This document shows, one piece after another, positions 52,850 through 61,539 of a stretch of DNA of 64,000 nt (position 1 is its first letter; every line of letters begins with the position of its first letter). The DNA is from Tepidiformaceae bacterium. Lineage in GTDB: Bacteria > Chloroflexota > Dehalococcoidia > Tepidiformales > Tepidiformaceae. Location: assembly GCA_958295975.1 (NCBI GenBank), contig OY282446.1, positions 2,147,289 to 2,211,288 on the forward strand, given 5' to 3'. The position numbers and the translations under genes were made by a program. The notes below the pieces were generated by a model. It was given only the letters and a program-made list of their open reading frames with translations. It had not been told where the DNA came from and ran no database searches.

Positions 52850-54054
52850 CCCTTCGCCTGCATTCCTCGCTGGGGAACGCCGCGCGCGAATTCGTCCCCC
52901 TCGCGGCGGGCGAGGCGCGCATCTACGTCTGCGGCGTCACGCCCTACGACGTGACCCACCTCGGCCACGCCTTCTCCTACGTGCATTTCGACGCCCTGCG
53001 CCGCTACCTCGTCTGGAAGGGGCTGCGCGTGCGCTACGTGCAGAACGTGACCGACATCGACGACGACATGATCATGGTCTCGAAGCGCGAGGGCGGGCGC
53101 CCCATCGCCGACATCCGGGACGAGAACGACGCCATCTTCCGCGCCGACCTCGACCGCCTGAACGTGCTGCGGCCCACGGCCTACCCCTTCGCCACCGACT
53201 ACATCGACGCCATCGTGGGGACCACGCGCGCGCTGCTGGAGTCGGGCCGCGCCTACGCCGTGGACGGCGACGTGTTCTTCGAGGCCGGGCGCTTCCCCGG
53301 CTACGGCCGCCTGAACGGGGCCACGATCGAGGAGCTGGCCAAACGCGAGAACCCCGAATCGAAGCGCGAGGAGAAGAAGCGCGGGCCGCTCGACTTCCTC
53401 CTCTGGCAGCGTTCCGAGCCGGACGAGCCCAGCTGGCCCAGCCCCTGGGGCGCGGGCAGGCCCGGCTGGAGCATCGAGTGCACGGCCATGTCCCGCGGGC
53501 GCCTCGGCGACCAGATCGACATCCACGGCGGCGGGCGCGACCTCATCTTCCCCCACCACGAGAACGAGATCGCGCAGGCCGAGAGCGTCACCGGCAAGGC
53601 CCCCTTCTGCGGCTACTGGATGCACAACGGCATGCTCCGCCTGGACGGCGTGAAGATGAGCAAGTCGCTCGGCAACCTCGTGCTGGCGCGCGAGCTCATG
53701 GAGCGCCATCCGCCCGACCAGCTGCGCCTCTACCTGCTGGGCACGCACTACCGCCGCGACGCCGATTACCGCGAGGGCGCCATCGCCGCGCTGGACGGGC
53801 GCTTCGCGCGGCTGCGCGAGGCCTGCGGGCGCGCCGAGACGGACGCGGACGCGGGCGCGCCCGCGCGCGACGCCTTCGAGGCGGCCATGGACGACGACCT
53901 CGACGCCCCGCGCGCGCTGGAGGCGCTGGACGCCGCCGCCGCGCGCGTGCTCGCGGGGGGCGGCGGCGCGGACGCCCTGCGCGAGGCGCTGGGCGCGCTG
54001 GGCTTCGCCTTCGCCGGGGCGCGCGGCCCTGCCACGGGCGACTTCACCCCCTGA
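52846..54054 (+). CDS. cysS: Cysteinyl-tRNA synthetase-like ligase
   Basis: 402-residue class I ligase. HIGH motif [13 protein letters not shown], zinc and cysteine-site residues ([19 protein letters not shown]), [17 protein letters not shown] and a perfect KMSKSLGN. It is about 60 residues shorter than typical CysRS because the C-terminal anticodon domain is reduced. The N-terminal [11 protein letters not shown] also resembles MshC, the mycothiol ligase of about 410 residues. [10 protein letters not shown] and DIHGGG favour CysRS, so tRNA-Cys charging is my first choice. Convergent with dnaG. Confidence 0.82.
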   Translation: MTLRLHSSLGNAAREFVPLAAGEARIYVCGVTPYDVTHLGHAFSYVHFDALRRYLVWKGLRVRYVQNVTDIDDDMIMVSKREGGRPIADIRDENDAIFRADLDRLNVLRPTAYPFATDYIDAIVGTTRALLESGRAYAVDGDVFFEAGRFPGYGRLNGATIEELAKRENPESKREEKKRGPLDFLLWQRSEPDEPSWPSPWGAGRPGWSIECTAMSRGRLGDQIDIHGGGRDLIFPHHENEIAQAESVTGKAPFCGYWMHNGMLRLDGVKMSKSLGNLVLARELMERHPPDQLRLYLLGTHYRRDADYREGAIAALDGRFARLREACGRAETDADAGAPARDAFEAAMDDDLDAPRALEALDAAAARVLAGGGGADALREALGALGFAFAGARGPATGDFTP

Positions 54055-54063
54055 CCGAAGCGC

Positions 54064-55920
54064 TTACGAGGCGGCGCGCTCGCGCCGGTGGATGCTGAGG
54101 CCCAGCTGCAGCTGCTCGATGGCCGCGTGCGCCAGCTCCAGCATCTCCGCGGAGGGGCTTTCGCCCAGCCACGCCTGATAGGCCGCCTCCAGCACGCGCG
54201 GCGCGCCCAGCTCGCGCTCGGCCTCGGCCAGCCCCTCGGCCCCCGCCGAATGGTGCTGGATGAGCCGCTCGCGCAGGAGGTACTCCATCAGATCGAGGGC
54301 CCGCCGGCGCGCGTCCGTGGCCGAAAGCAGCGGCTCGCGGCGGTCGCGCAGCTGGCGCACGCGGTCGCCGACGGGATCGCTCTCGCCCGCGTCCTCGCCC
54401 GCCGCGTCCAGCTCGTCGTGCAGCCAGCGCTCCGCGATGGCGCGCTGGAGCGCGTCCGGAAACAGGCCCGGCAGGGGATAGGCGCGCAGGTCGGCGCGCA
54501 GGTCGGGGTGCCGCAGCAGCGTCGCCAGCAGCCGCTCCTCGGCGGTGGCGCGCGCCGGTTCCGCTTTCGCCACGGGGCGCGCCATCGCCCGCTGGCCCGC
54601 GCGCAGGCGCTCACCGATCACGCGCTCGGCCACGCCCAGGCGGCGCGCGATGCGCTGCACGAGGGCCGCGCGCTCGATGGGGTTTCGCACTTCCCGCAGC
54701 ACCGGCGCGAGCCGCCGTTCGAGGATGCGGAACGCCTCCGCCGGCGATTCGGGCCGCTCCGCGGGCAGCAGGCGGTCCACGAGGAACTGCGCGAAGGGCG
54801 CGGCCCGCGCGATGGCCTCGCGCCAGGCGTCGGGGGCGGTGCGCGCGAGGTCGTCGGGGTCCATGCCCGCGGGCAGGGGCGCGACGCGCAGGTCGAGCTC
54901 GGCGCGCGCGGCCACCGCCTCGGCGCTGCGCTGGGACGCGCCCATGGCCCCGGGCGAGCTGAGGTCGAGGAAGAGGCCGCCCGCGCGCTCGGCCGCGGCC
55001 AGCCCCGCGCTGTCGGGGTCCATGGCCAGCACGATGCGCCGCGCGAAGCGCCGCAGCACGGCGGCGTGCCCCTCCGTGAGCGAGGTGCCCATGGTGGCGG
55101 CGAGGTTGCGAAAGCCCGCCTGCCACGGCCCGATCACGTCGAGGTAGCCCTCCACCACCACGATCTCGCCGCTTTCGCGCGCCGCGGGGCCGGTGGCGTC
55201 GAGGCCGTAGAGCGTGCGCCCCTTGTCGAACAGCTCCGTCTGCGGGGAGTTGAGGTACTTGGGCTCGCCGGAACCGAGGATGCGCCCGCCGAGGCCCACG
55301 CAGCGCCCGCGCTCGTCGGCGATGGGGATGACGACGCGTCCGCGGAAGCGGTCGTAGGGCGCGCCCCCGCCCTCGCCCGCGGCCAGCACGCCCGCGGCCA
55401 CGGCGTCCTCCGCGCGGTAGCCGCGCCCGATGAGGTGGTCGTGCAGGGCGCGCCATTCGTCCGGCGCCCAGCCGAGGCGGAATTGTGCGACCGTCTCCGC
55501 GCTCAGCCCGCGCGTGGCGGCGAGGTACTCGCGGGCCGCCGCGCCCCCCTCGCCCGCGAGGGCCTGCTGGTAGAAATCGACGGCGGCGGAGACGATGCCG
55601 CCCAGCAGTTCCGCGCGCCCGCGCCGCTCGGCCCCACGCGCGGAGAGCTCGACGCCCGCCTCCCGCGCCAGCAGGCGCAGGGCCTCGGGGAACTCCACGT
55701 TCTCGCGCTTCTGCACGAAGGAGAAGAGGTCGCCGCCTTCGCCGCAGCTGCCGAAGCAGCGCCACGTGCCGCGGTCCGTGAAGACGTAGAACGAGGGCGT
55801 TTTCTCGGTGTGGAAGGGGCAGAGGCCGCGGAAGTTGCGCCCCGACTTGCGCAGCGTGACGGAGCGGCCCACGTAGTCGGCGATCTCGATGCGCCGCTTG
55901 ATCTCGGCGACGGCGTCCAC
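54064..55920 (-). CDS. dnaG: DNA primase
   Basis: 618-residue replicative primase making RNA primers. The CHC2 zinc ligands are C34, H37, C55 and C59. The TOPRIM RNA-polymerase core includes GEIVVVEGYLDVIG and LAMDPDSAG with the metal-binding acidic residues, and a C-terminal helicase-binding region follows. GTG 55920 sits 9 bases after the upstream stop, with AGGA in front. Next to dgt and ppdK on the same strand. Confidence 0.95.
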   Translation of the reverse strand: MDAVAEIKRRIEIADYVGRSVTLRKSGRNFRGLCPFHTEKTPSFYVFTDRGTWRCFGSCGEGGDLFSFVQKRENVEFPEALRLLAREAGVELSARGAERRGRAELLGGIVSAAVDFYQQALAGEGGAAAREYLAATRGLSAETVAQFRLGWAPDEWRALHDHLIGRGYRAEDAVAAGVLAAGEGGGAPYDRFRGRVVIPIADERGRCVGLGGRILGSGEPKYLNSPQTELFDKGRTLYGLDATGPAARESGEIVVVEGYLDVIGPWQAGFRNLAATMGTSLTEGHAAVLRRFARRIVLAMDPDSAGLAAAERAGGLFLDLSSPGAMGASQRSAEAVAARAELDLRVAPLPAGMDPDDLARTAPDAWREAIARAAPFAQFLVDRLLPAERPESPAEAFRILERRLAPVLREVRNPIERAALVQRIARRLGVAERVIGERLRAGQRAMARPVAKAEPARATAEERLLATLLRHPDLRADLRAYPLPGLFPDALQRAIAERWLHDELDAAGEDAGESDPVGDRVRQLRDRREPLLSATDARRRALDLMEYLLRERLIQHHSAGAEGLAEAERELGAPRVLEAAYQAWLGESPSAEMLELAHAAIEQLQLGLSIHRRERAAS

Positions 55921-55929
55921 GCGCCGATC

Positions 55930-57570
55930 CTACCCCTCCGCGGGGGCGGGCGTGGGCGTCGGGGTGGGCGTGGGCGTGGACGCCGCCGCGTTCGGGTTGG
56001 GCATCTCCACGGAGGCGACCTCGACGCCCTCGATGAGGAGGCGGATCGTGATCGCGGCGCCCGTCCGTGGCACGGACAGGTCGTCGAAGGTGGCGCCCCC
56101 GCCCCCGGCCACGACGAGCGGGGAGATGGTGCGCGAGACCGTTTCGCCGGCCCCGGTCACGGTGAGGAGCGCGTCCGTCGGGGCCACCAGCGTCGCGCCC
56201 TCGTTGCTGATGGTCACGGTCAGCAGGCCGCCGCTGATGCCCGCCGCCAGCGACAGGCGCGCCCCCGTATCGGGCGCGGCCAGCACGAAGCTGGTGGCGT
56301 TGTTGTCCTCGTTCGATTCCGCGATGGCGTTGTCCGGATCGACCGTCACGTTCACCGACGCCTGCGCGGTGAGGGGCGGATCGAGCGCGAACTCGATGTC
56401 CGCCGTCCCGTTCGGCGGCAGGGAGACGTTGATCACCTGCTCGGACGGATTCGCGGGCACGTCGTCGGAGACGCCCACCACGATGGACCCGGCGAAGGGG
56501 TTGGTGGACGGGTTGCTGATCGTGACCCGCAGCACGGCCCCGCCGTCCGCGAGCACGGCGTTGACGGCGATGAAGTCGGGAGCGCCGGACGTGGGCGTGG
56601 CCGACGCCGTGGGGGTCGCCGTGGACGTGCCCGTGGGCTCCGGCGTGAGCGTGGCGGGCGACGTGGGCGCGGGGCCGGTCTCGCGCACCGGCGCCAGATC
56701 GAGGGAGCCGTCCAGCGTCACGGCGTCGCGGCGCACCCAGAGGCCGCCGCCGCGCTCGACCTCCAGCCACACGAGGTCGCGCGTGCGCCCCGTCACCGTC
56801 ACGGTGTCGCCCGGCTCCAGCGTGCCCGCCTGGCCGTAGGTCTCGCCCGGGCCCGTGCGCAGGCCAGCGACGGCCACGACCGCGCCCCGCAGCGCGCGCG
56901 CGGGCGTGGCCTCCACCGGCGCCTCGGCGAGCACGCGCACGGGTTCGGAGGCGATCTCCTCGCCGCCGATGGTGATGGCGCGCACGACGAGGTCGTATTC
57001 GCCCGCCGCCGCGAACCCGGCGGCGAGCGCCACGCTCCACTCGTTCTCGCCCGAGCGCTCCGGCCCGAAGCGCTGGTCCGCCACGATGCCGCCGACCAGC
57101 AGCTCGACGCGCGCCAGCGCCTCCCCGGAGACGATGCTGGCCACGACCGTGCGCTCCTGCCCCACGGTCATGCGGTCCCCGGCGTTGGGCGAATCGATGC
57201 GCGCCTCGGCGGGCACGTCGGGAGGCGGCGCGACCGGCTCGACGGCTTCCTCGCCGCCGCCCAGCAGCTGGAAGAGCAGGAAGACGAGCGTGCCCGCGAT
57301 GGCCAGCGCCAGCAGCACGCCGAGGTAGAAGACCGGCGAACGGGGCGCGCCCTCGTCGCGGCGTCCGCGCGGCGTGAGGGGGACAGGAGCGGGGCGGCGG
57401 TAGGCCCACGACGGCGGCTCCGGCGCGACCGGCGCGCCCCCGATCACGGGCGCATCCGGCTCCAGGGGGCGGCGCGGCGGGGCGGGCAGCGACGGCGGGG
57501 GCGGAAGCGGCGCGTCCCCGCCGATCAGCGGTTCGCCGTCGGGCGCGCCCGGTGGCATGTGATCGTTCAC
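55930..57570 (-). CDS. Membrane-anchored SH3/CARDB-domain surface protein
   Basis: 546 residues: Pro-rich cytoplasmic start, one membrane helix at 79–103, a beta-rich domain at about 115–205, a bacterial SH3-type domain (AVAGLRTGPGETYGQAGTL) at about 210–270, a PTGTSTATPTASATPT linker, and two CARDB-like Ig-fold repeats (LRVTISNPSTNPF and LLTVTISNEG), ending in a Pro/Thr tail. Probably a cell-surface adhesion or wall-binding protein. GTG 57570 follows GAGGGGGG. Confidence 0.82.
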   Translation of the reverse strand: MNDHMPPGAPDGEPLIGGDAPLPPPPSLPAPPRRPLEPDAPVIGGAPVAPEPPSWAYRRPAPVPLTPRGRRDEGAPRSPVFYLGVLLALAIAGTLVFLLFQLLGGGEEAVEPVAPPPDVPAEARIDSPNAGDRMTVGQERTVVASIVSGEALARVELLVGGIVADQRFGPERSGENEWSVALAAGFAAAGEYDLVVRAITIGGEEIASEPVRVLAEAPVEATPARALRGAVVAVAGLRTGPGETYGQAGTLEPGDTVTVTGRTRDLVWLEVERGGGLWVRRDAVTLDGSLDLAPVRETGPAPTSPATLTPEPTGTSTATPTASATPTSGAPDFIAVNAVLADGGAVLRVTISNPSTNPFAGSIVVGVSDDVPANPSEQVINVSLPPNGTADIEFALDPPLTAQASVNVTVDPDNAIAESNEDNNATSFVLAAPDTGARLSLAAGISGGLLTVTISNEGATLVAPTDALLTVTGAGETVSRTISPLVVAGGGGATFDDLSVPRTGAAITIRLLIEGVEVASVEMPNPNAAASTPTPTPTPTPAPAEG

Positions 57571-57648
57571 GCGCGACGCCCCCCTCGCACTCGCTCCAGT
57601 ATCCCGACCGCCTGCCCTTGCGGCAACGGGGCCGCCCCGCCGCGGAGG

Positions 57649-58713
57649 CTACAACCGCCAGCCGGCGGCGTCGCCGCAGCCCAGCTCCGCCGCCAGGCGG
57701 ATGGCGTAGCGGTCCGTCATGCCGCTCACGAAATCGGCGGCGCGGCGCGACAGGGGATCGTCCGGGAGCGCATAGCCGGACGAGATCGTGTCGGGGTGCG
57801 CGACCGCGTGATCGAAGAGGAAGCGCACGACGGCCTTCGCCCGCTCCGTCTCGGGCCGCCGCTCGTCGAGCAGGTAGATGCGGCGGAACATGAACTCGCG
57901 CAGCTCGTTGGCGGCGGCGTGCACCTCCGCGCCCAGCGTGATGGATGGCGGCGGCGCGCCGGGCTCCGCGCCCTCGCCCGTGGCCGCCCAGCTGGCGTCC
58001 ACGAGGTCCGTCACGAGGCGGTCGATGCGCGCGCCGTGGGAGCGTCCGAGCACGCGGCGCGAGGCGTCGGGCAGGTCGTCCTCGCCGATGATGCCCGCGC
58101 GGATGGCGTCCTGGATGTCGTGGTTCAGGTAGGCGATGGCGTCGGCCAGCTTCACCACCTGCCCCTCCAGCGTTTCGGGCACGCCCCAGCCCTCGGCGAG
58201 GATGTCGGCGCGCGCCTTGCTCGACTTGCGCACGCCGTCGAGCACCGCGTGCGTGAGGTTGAGCCCGCGCCCGTCGCGCTCGAGCTTGTCCAGCACGCGC
58301 TCGGACTGGTGGTTGTGGCGGAAGCCCTCGGGCAGGCATTCGGCCAGCGCCTCCTCGCCCGCGTGCCCGAAGGGCCCGTGGCCGATGTCGTGGCCGAGGG
58401 CGATGGCCTCCGCCAGGTCCTCGTTGAGGCGCAGGGCGCGCGCCGCCGTGCGGCCCACCTGCGCCACCTCGAAGGTGTGCGTGAGGCGCGTCACGAAATG
58501 GTCCTGCCGCGGCTCGATGAACACCTGCGTCTTGTGCTTCAGGCGGCGGAAGGCGCGCGTGTGGATGATGCGGTCGCGGTCGCGCTGGAAGGCCGCGCGC
58601 ACCGGCGACGGCTCCTCCGGGCGGGCGCGCACGGCCTCCGCGGAGCGGGCGGCGAAGGGGCTCAGGCGCTCCTCGTCCGCCTCGATGCGGCGGCGCACGC
58701 GGTGACGGTCCAC
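57649..58713 (-). CDS. dgt: dGTP triphosphohydrolase-like HD protein
   Basis: 354-residue HD-domain dNTPase, deoxyguanosinetriphosphate triphosphohydrolase-like, cutting triphosphate from dNTPs. The metal site is visible as LTHTFEVAQVGR, LGHDIGHGPFGHAGE and KLADAIAYLNHD; the N-terminal RAFRRLKHKTQVF is typical of the family. GTG 58713 begins 8 bases after the ppdK stop, with GAGGG ahead of it. Confidence 0.92.
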   Translation of the reverse strand: MDRHRVRRRIEADEERLSPFAARSAEAVRARPEEPSPVRAAFQRDRDRIIHTRAFRRLKHKTQVFIEPRQDHFVTRLTHTFEVAQVGRTAARALRLNEDLAEAIALGHDIGHGPFGHAGEEALAECLPEGFRHNHQSERVLDKLERDGRGLNLTHAVLDGVRKSSKARADILAEGWGVPETLEGQVVKLADAIAYLNHDIQDAIRAGIIGEDDLPDASRRVLGRSHGARIDRLVTDLVDASWAATGEGAEPGAPPPSITLGAEVHAAANELREFMFRRIYLLDERRPETERAKAVVRFLFDHAVAHPDTISSGYALPDDPLSRRAADFVSGMTDRYAIRLAAELGCGDAAGWRL

Positions 58714-58721
58714 GCGCGCCC

Positions 58722-61454
58722 TCAGCTGGCCGCGCCGAGCGCGGCGCGCGCCGCCGCCAGCCGCGCGATGAGCACGCGGTAGGGCGAGCACGAGACGTAG
58801 TCCAGCCCCAGCCCGTGCGCGAAGGCGATGGAGGCGGGGTCGCCGCCGTGCTCGCCGCAGATGCCGAGCTTGAGCCCGGGCCGCGCCGCGCGCCCGCGCT
58901 CGACGCCGATGCGCATCAGCTCGCCCACGCCCTCGCGGTCGATCTCCACGAAGGGGTCGCGCTCCAGCACCTTCTGGCGCAGGTAGTCCGGCAGGAAGCG
59001 CCCGGCGTCGTCGCGGGAGAGGCCGAAGGCGGTCTGCGTGAGGTCGTTCGTGCCGAAGGAGAAGAAATCGGCGTGCGCGGCGATGGCTCCCGCCGTCACG
59101 CAGGCGCGGGGCAGCTCGATCATGGTGCCGATGGCGAGGGACAGCTCCACGCCGCGGGCGGCGGCCACGCGCGCCGTGACGGCGGCCACGCGCTCGCGCA
59201 GGCGCGCCAGCTCGGCGGCGGTCCCCACCAGCGGGATCATGATCTCCGGGCGCGCGTCCACGCCCTCCGCGCGCAGGGCGCAGGCGGCCTCGGCGATGGC
59301 CTCCGTCTGCACCTCGTAGATTTCGGGCCAGGTGATGGCGAGGCGCACGCCGCGGTGGCCCAGCATGGGGTTGAACTCGCGCAGCGCCTCCACGCGCTGG
59401 GCCACGCGCGCGGCGTCCACGCCGAGGGCCGCGGCCACGCCCTCCATCTCCCGCCGCTCCTGCGGCAGGAACTCGTGCAGCGGCGGATCGAGCAGGCGGA
59501 TGGTGACGGGGAAGCCCGCCATGGCCCGCAGGATGCCCTCGAAGTCGCGGCGCTGCATGGGCAGGATGCGGGCCAGGGCGGCGCGGCGGTCCTCCTCATG
59601 CTCCGCCAGGATCATCTGGCGCACGGCGAGGATGCGGTCCTCGCCGAAGAACATGTGCTCCGTGCGGCAGAGGCCGATGCCCTCGGCCCCGAACTCGCGC
59701 GCGCGGGCGGCGTCGTCGGGCGTGTCGGCGTTGGCGCGCACGCCCAGGCGGCGGGCCTCGTCGGCCCAGCCCATGAGCCGCTCCAGCTCCTCCGGCAGCT
59801 CCGGATCGACCAGCGGCACGGCCCCAAGCATGACCTCACCCGTGGTGCCGTTGAGGGAGACGACGTCGCCGCGGCGCACGGTCACGGCGCGCCCGTCCGC
59901 CTGCACGCGGAAGGTTCCGGCGGCGTAGTCGATGTCGAGCGCGCCGCAGCCCGCCACGCAGCACTTGCCCCAGCCCCGCGCCACCACGGCGGCGTGGGAG
60001 GTCATACCCCCGCGGGCGGTGAGGATGCCGCGCGCGGCCAGCATTCCCTCGATGTCCTCGGGGCTGGTCTCCACGCGCACGAGGATGACGTCCTCGCCCG
60101 CCGCCGCGCGTTCGGCGGCCTCGGCGGCGGAGAAGGCGACGCGCCCCACGGCGGCGCCGGGCGAGGCGGGCAGCCCGCGCGCGATCACGTCCCCCGGCGC
60201 GTTCTCGTCGAAGACGCTGTGCAGCAGCTCCGCGATCTGTTCCGGCTCCTGGCGGCGGAGCGCCTCCTCGCGGTCGATCAGCCCCTGCTCGACGAGGTCC
60301 GCGGCGACCTTCACCATGGCCGGGCCGGTGCGCTTGCCGTTGCGCGTCTGCAGCACCCAGAGCCTGCCCCGCTGCACGGTGAACTCGATGTCCTGCATGT
60401 CGCGGAAGTGGCGCTCCAGCGTTTCGGCGGCGGCCAGCAGATCGGCGTAGACGGCGGGCTGGGCCTCCTCCAGCGCGGGCGGGCCGTCGGGGGCGCGTTC
60501 GGCCGCGCGGATGGCCTGGGGCGTGCGCACGCCCGCCACCACGTCCTCGCCCTGGGCGTTGATCAGGTACTCGCCGAAGAGGCCGCGCGCGCCGTTCTTG
60601 GGGTTGCGCGTGAAGGCCACGCCCGTGGCGCAGTCCGCGCCGAGGTTGCCGAAGACCATGGCCTGCACGTTGACGGCGGTGCCCCAGTCGCCCGGGTAGC
60701 CGTGCAGGTCGCGGTAGATGATGGCGCGCGGGCTCTCCCACGACTCGAAGACGGCCCCGATGGCGGCCCGCAGCTGCTCCCACGGGTCGTCGGGGAAGGC
60801 CGCGCCGGTGCGCGCCAGCGCCTCCGCCTTGTATTCGGCCACCAGCTCGCGCAGGGCGGCGGCGGGCAGGTCCGTGTCCTGCGCCGCGCCGTACGCCCGC
60901 TTCTTCCGTTCGAGCATGGCCTCGAAGGGGTCCTCGTCGAGGTCGGACTCGCGCTTGAGGCCGAGCACCACGTCGCCGTACATGGCCACGAAGCGGCGGT
61001 AGGAATCCCAGGCGAAGCGCTCGTCGCCGGAGGCGCGGGCGAGGCCCTCCACGGTGGCCTCGTTGAGGCCCAGGTTGAGCACCGTGTCCATCATGCCGGG
61101 CATGGAGACGCGCGCGCCCGAGCGCACGGAGACGAGCAGGGGGTTGTCCGCGTCGCCGAAGCGCGCCCCGGCGATGGCCTCGACGTGGGCCATGCCCGCG
61201 CGCATCTGCTCCTCCAGCCCCTCGGGCCAGACGCGCCCGCCGGCGTAGTAGGCGCCGCAGACCTCGGTGGTGATGATGAGGCCGGGGGGCACGGGGATGC
61301 CCAGGCGGCTCATTTCGGAGAGGCCCGCGCCCTTGCCGCCCAGCAGCTCGCGCATGTCCACGCCGCCCTCGGCCCGCCCGTCGCCGAAGAGGTAGACGAG
61401 CTTCGCGGGAAGCGCCCCGGCGGCGTGCGGATCGGCGGCGGCGGTGCTGGTCAT
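58722..61454 (-). CDS. ppdK: Pyruvate, phosphate dikinase
   Basis: 910-residue PPDK interconverting pyruvate, ATP and Pi with PEP, AMP and PPi. N-terminal ATP-grasp (LLGGKGAGLSEMSRLG, TRNPKNGARGLFGEYL), swivelling His domain GGMTSHAAVVARGWGKCCV with catalytic His, and C-terminal PEP-binding barrel (EGIGLCRTEHMFF, FGTNDLTQTAFG, GICGEHGGDP). ATG 61454 follows CGGAGGGAA. Orientation is the same as glmS and dgt. Confidence 0.96.
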   Translation of the reverse strand: MTSTAAADPHAAGALPAKLVYLFGDGRAEGGVDMRELLGGKGAGLSEMSRLGIPVPPGLIITTEVCGAYYAGGRVWPEGLEEQMRAGMAHVEAIAGARFGDADNPLLVSVRSGARVSMPGMMDTVLNLGLNEATVEGLARASGDERFAWDSYRRFVAMYGDVVLGLKRESDLDEDPFEAMLERKKRAYGAAQDTDLPAAALRELVAEYKAEALARTGAAFPDDPWEQLRAAIGAVFESWESPRAIIYRDLHGYPGDWGTAVNVQAMVFGNLGADCATGVAFTRNPKNGARGLFGEYLINAQGEDVVAGVRTPQAIRAAERAPDGPPALEEAQPAVYADLLAAAETLERHFRDMQDIEFTVQRGRLWVLQTRNGKRTGPAMVKVAADLVEQGLIDREEALRRQEPEQIAELLHSVFDENAPGDVIARGLPASPGAAVGRVAFSAAEAAERAAAGEDVILVRVETSPEDIEGMLAARGILTARGGMTSHAAVVARGWGKCCVAGCGALDIDYAAGTFRVQADGRAVTVRRGDVVSLNGTTGEVMLGAVPLVDPELPEELERLMGWADEARRLGVRANADTPDDAARAREFGAEGIGLCRTEHMFFGEDRILAVRQMILAEHEEDRRAALARILPMQRRDFEGILRAMAGFPVTIRLLDPPLHEFLPQERREMEGVAAALGVDAARVAQRVEALREFNPMLGHRGVRLAITWPEIYEVQTEAIAEAACALRAEGVDARPEIMIPLVGTAAELARLRERVAAVTARVAAARGVELSLAIGTMIELPRACVTAGAIAAHADFFSFGTNDLTQTAFGLSRDDAGRFLPDYLRQKVLERDPFVEIDREGVGELMRIGVERGRAARPGLKLGICGEHGGDPASIAFAHGLGLDYVSCSPYRVLIARLAAARAALGAAS

Positions 61455-61539
61455 GGTTCCCTCCGTGGGGCGCAGCCTAGCCCGGCGGCGCGCCCCAGGC
61501 CAGCGGGCGCGCGCCGCGCTCCTCCCACGCGCCGGGCGG

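Noticed and set aside
52846-54054. Annotation of the CysS-like gene as mshC
   Set aside because: The internal HHENE and DIHGGG signatures match CysRS better, and no other mycothiol genes are seen; kept as an alternative in the finding.
54088-58782. 1,564-codon plus-strand frame over dnaG, the SH3 protein and dgt
   Set aside because: Spans three real minus-strand genes and their gaps; no domain motif is visible.
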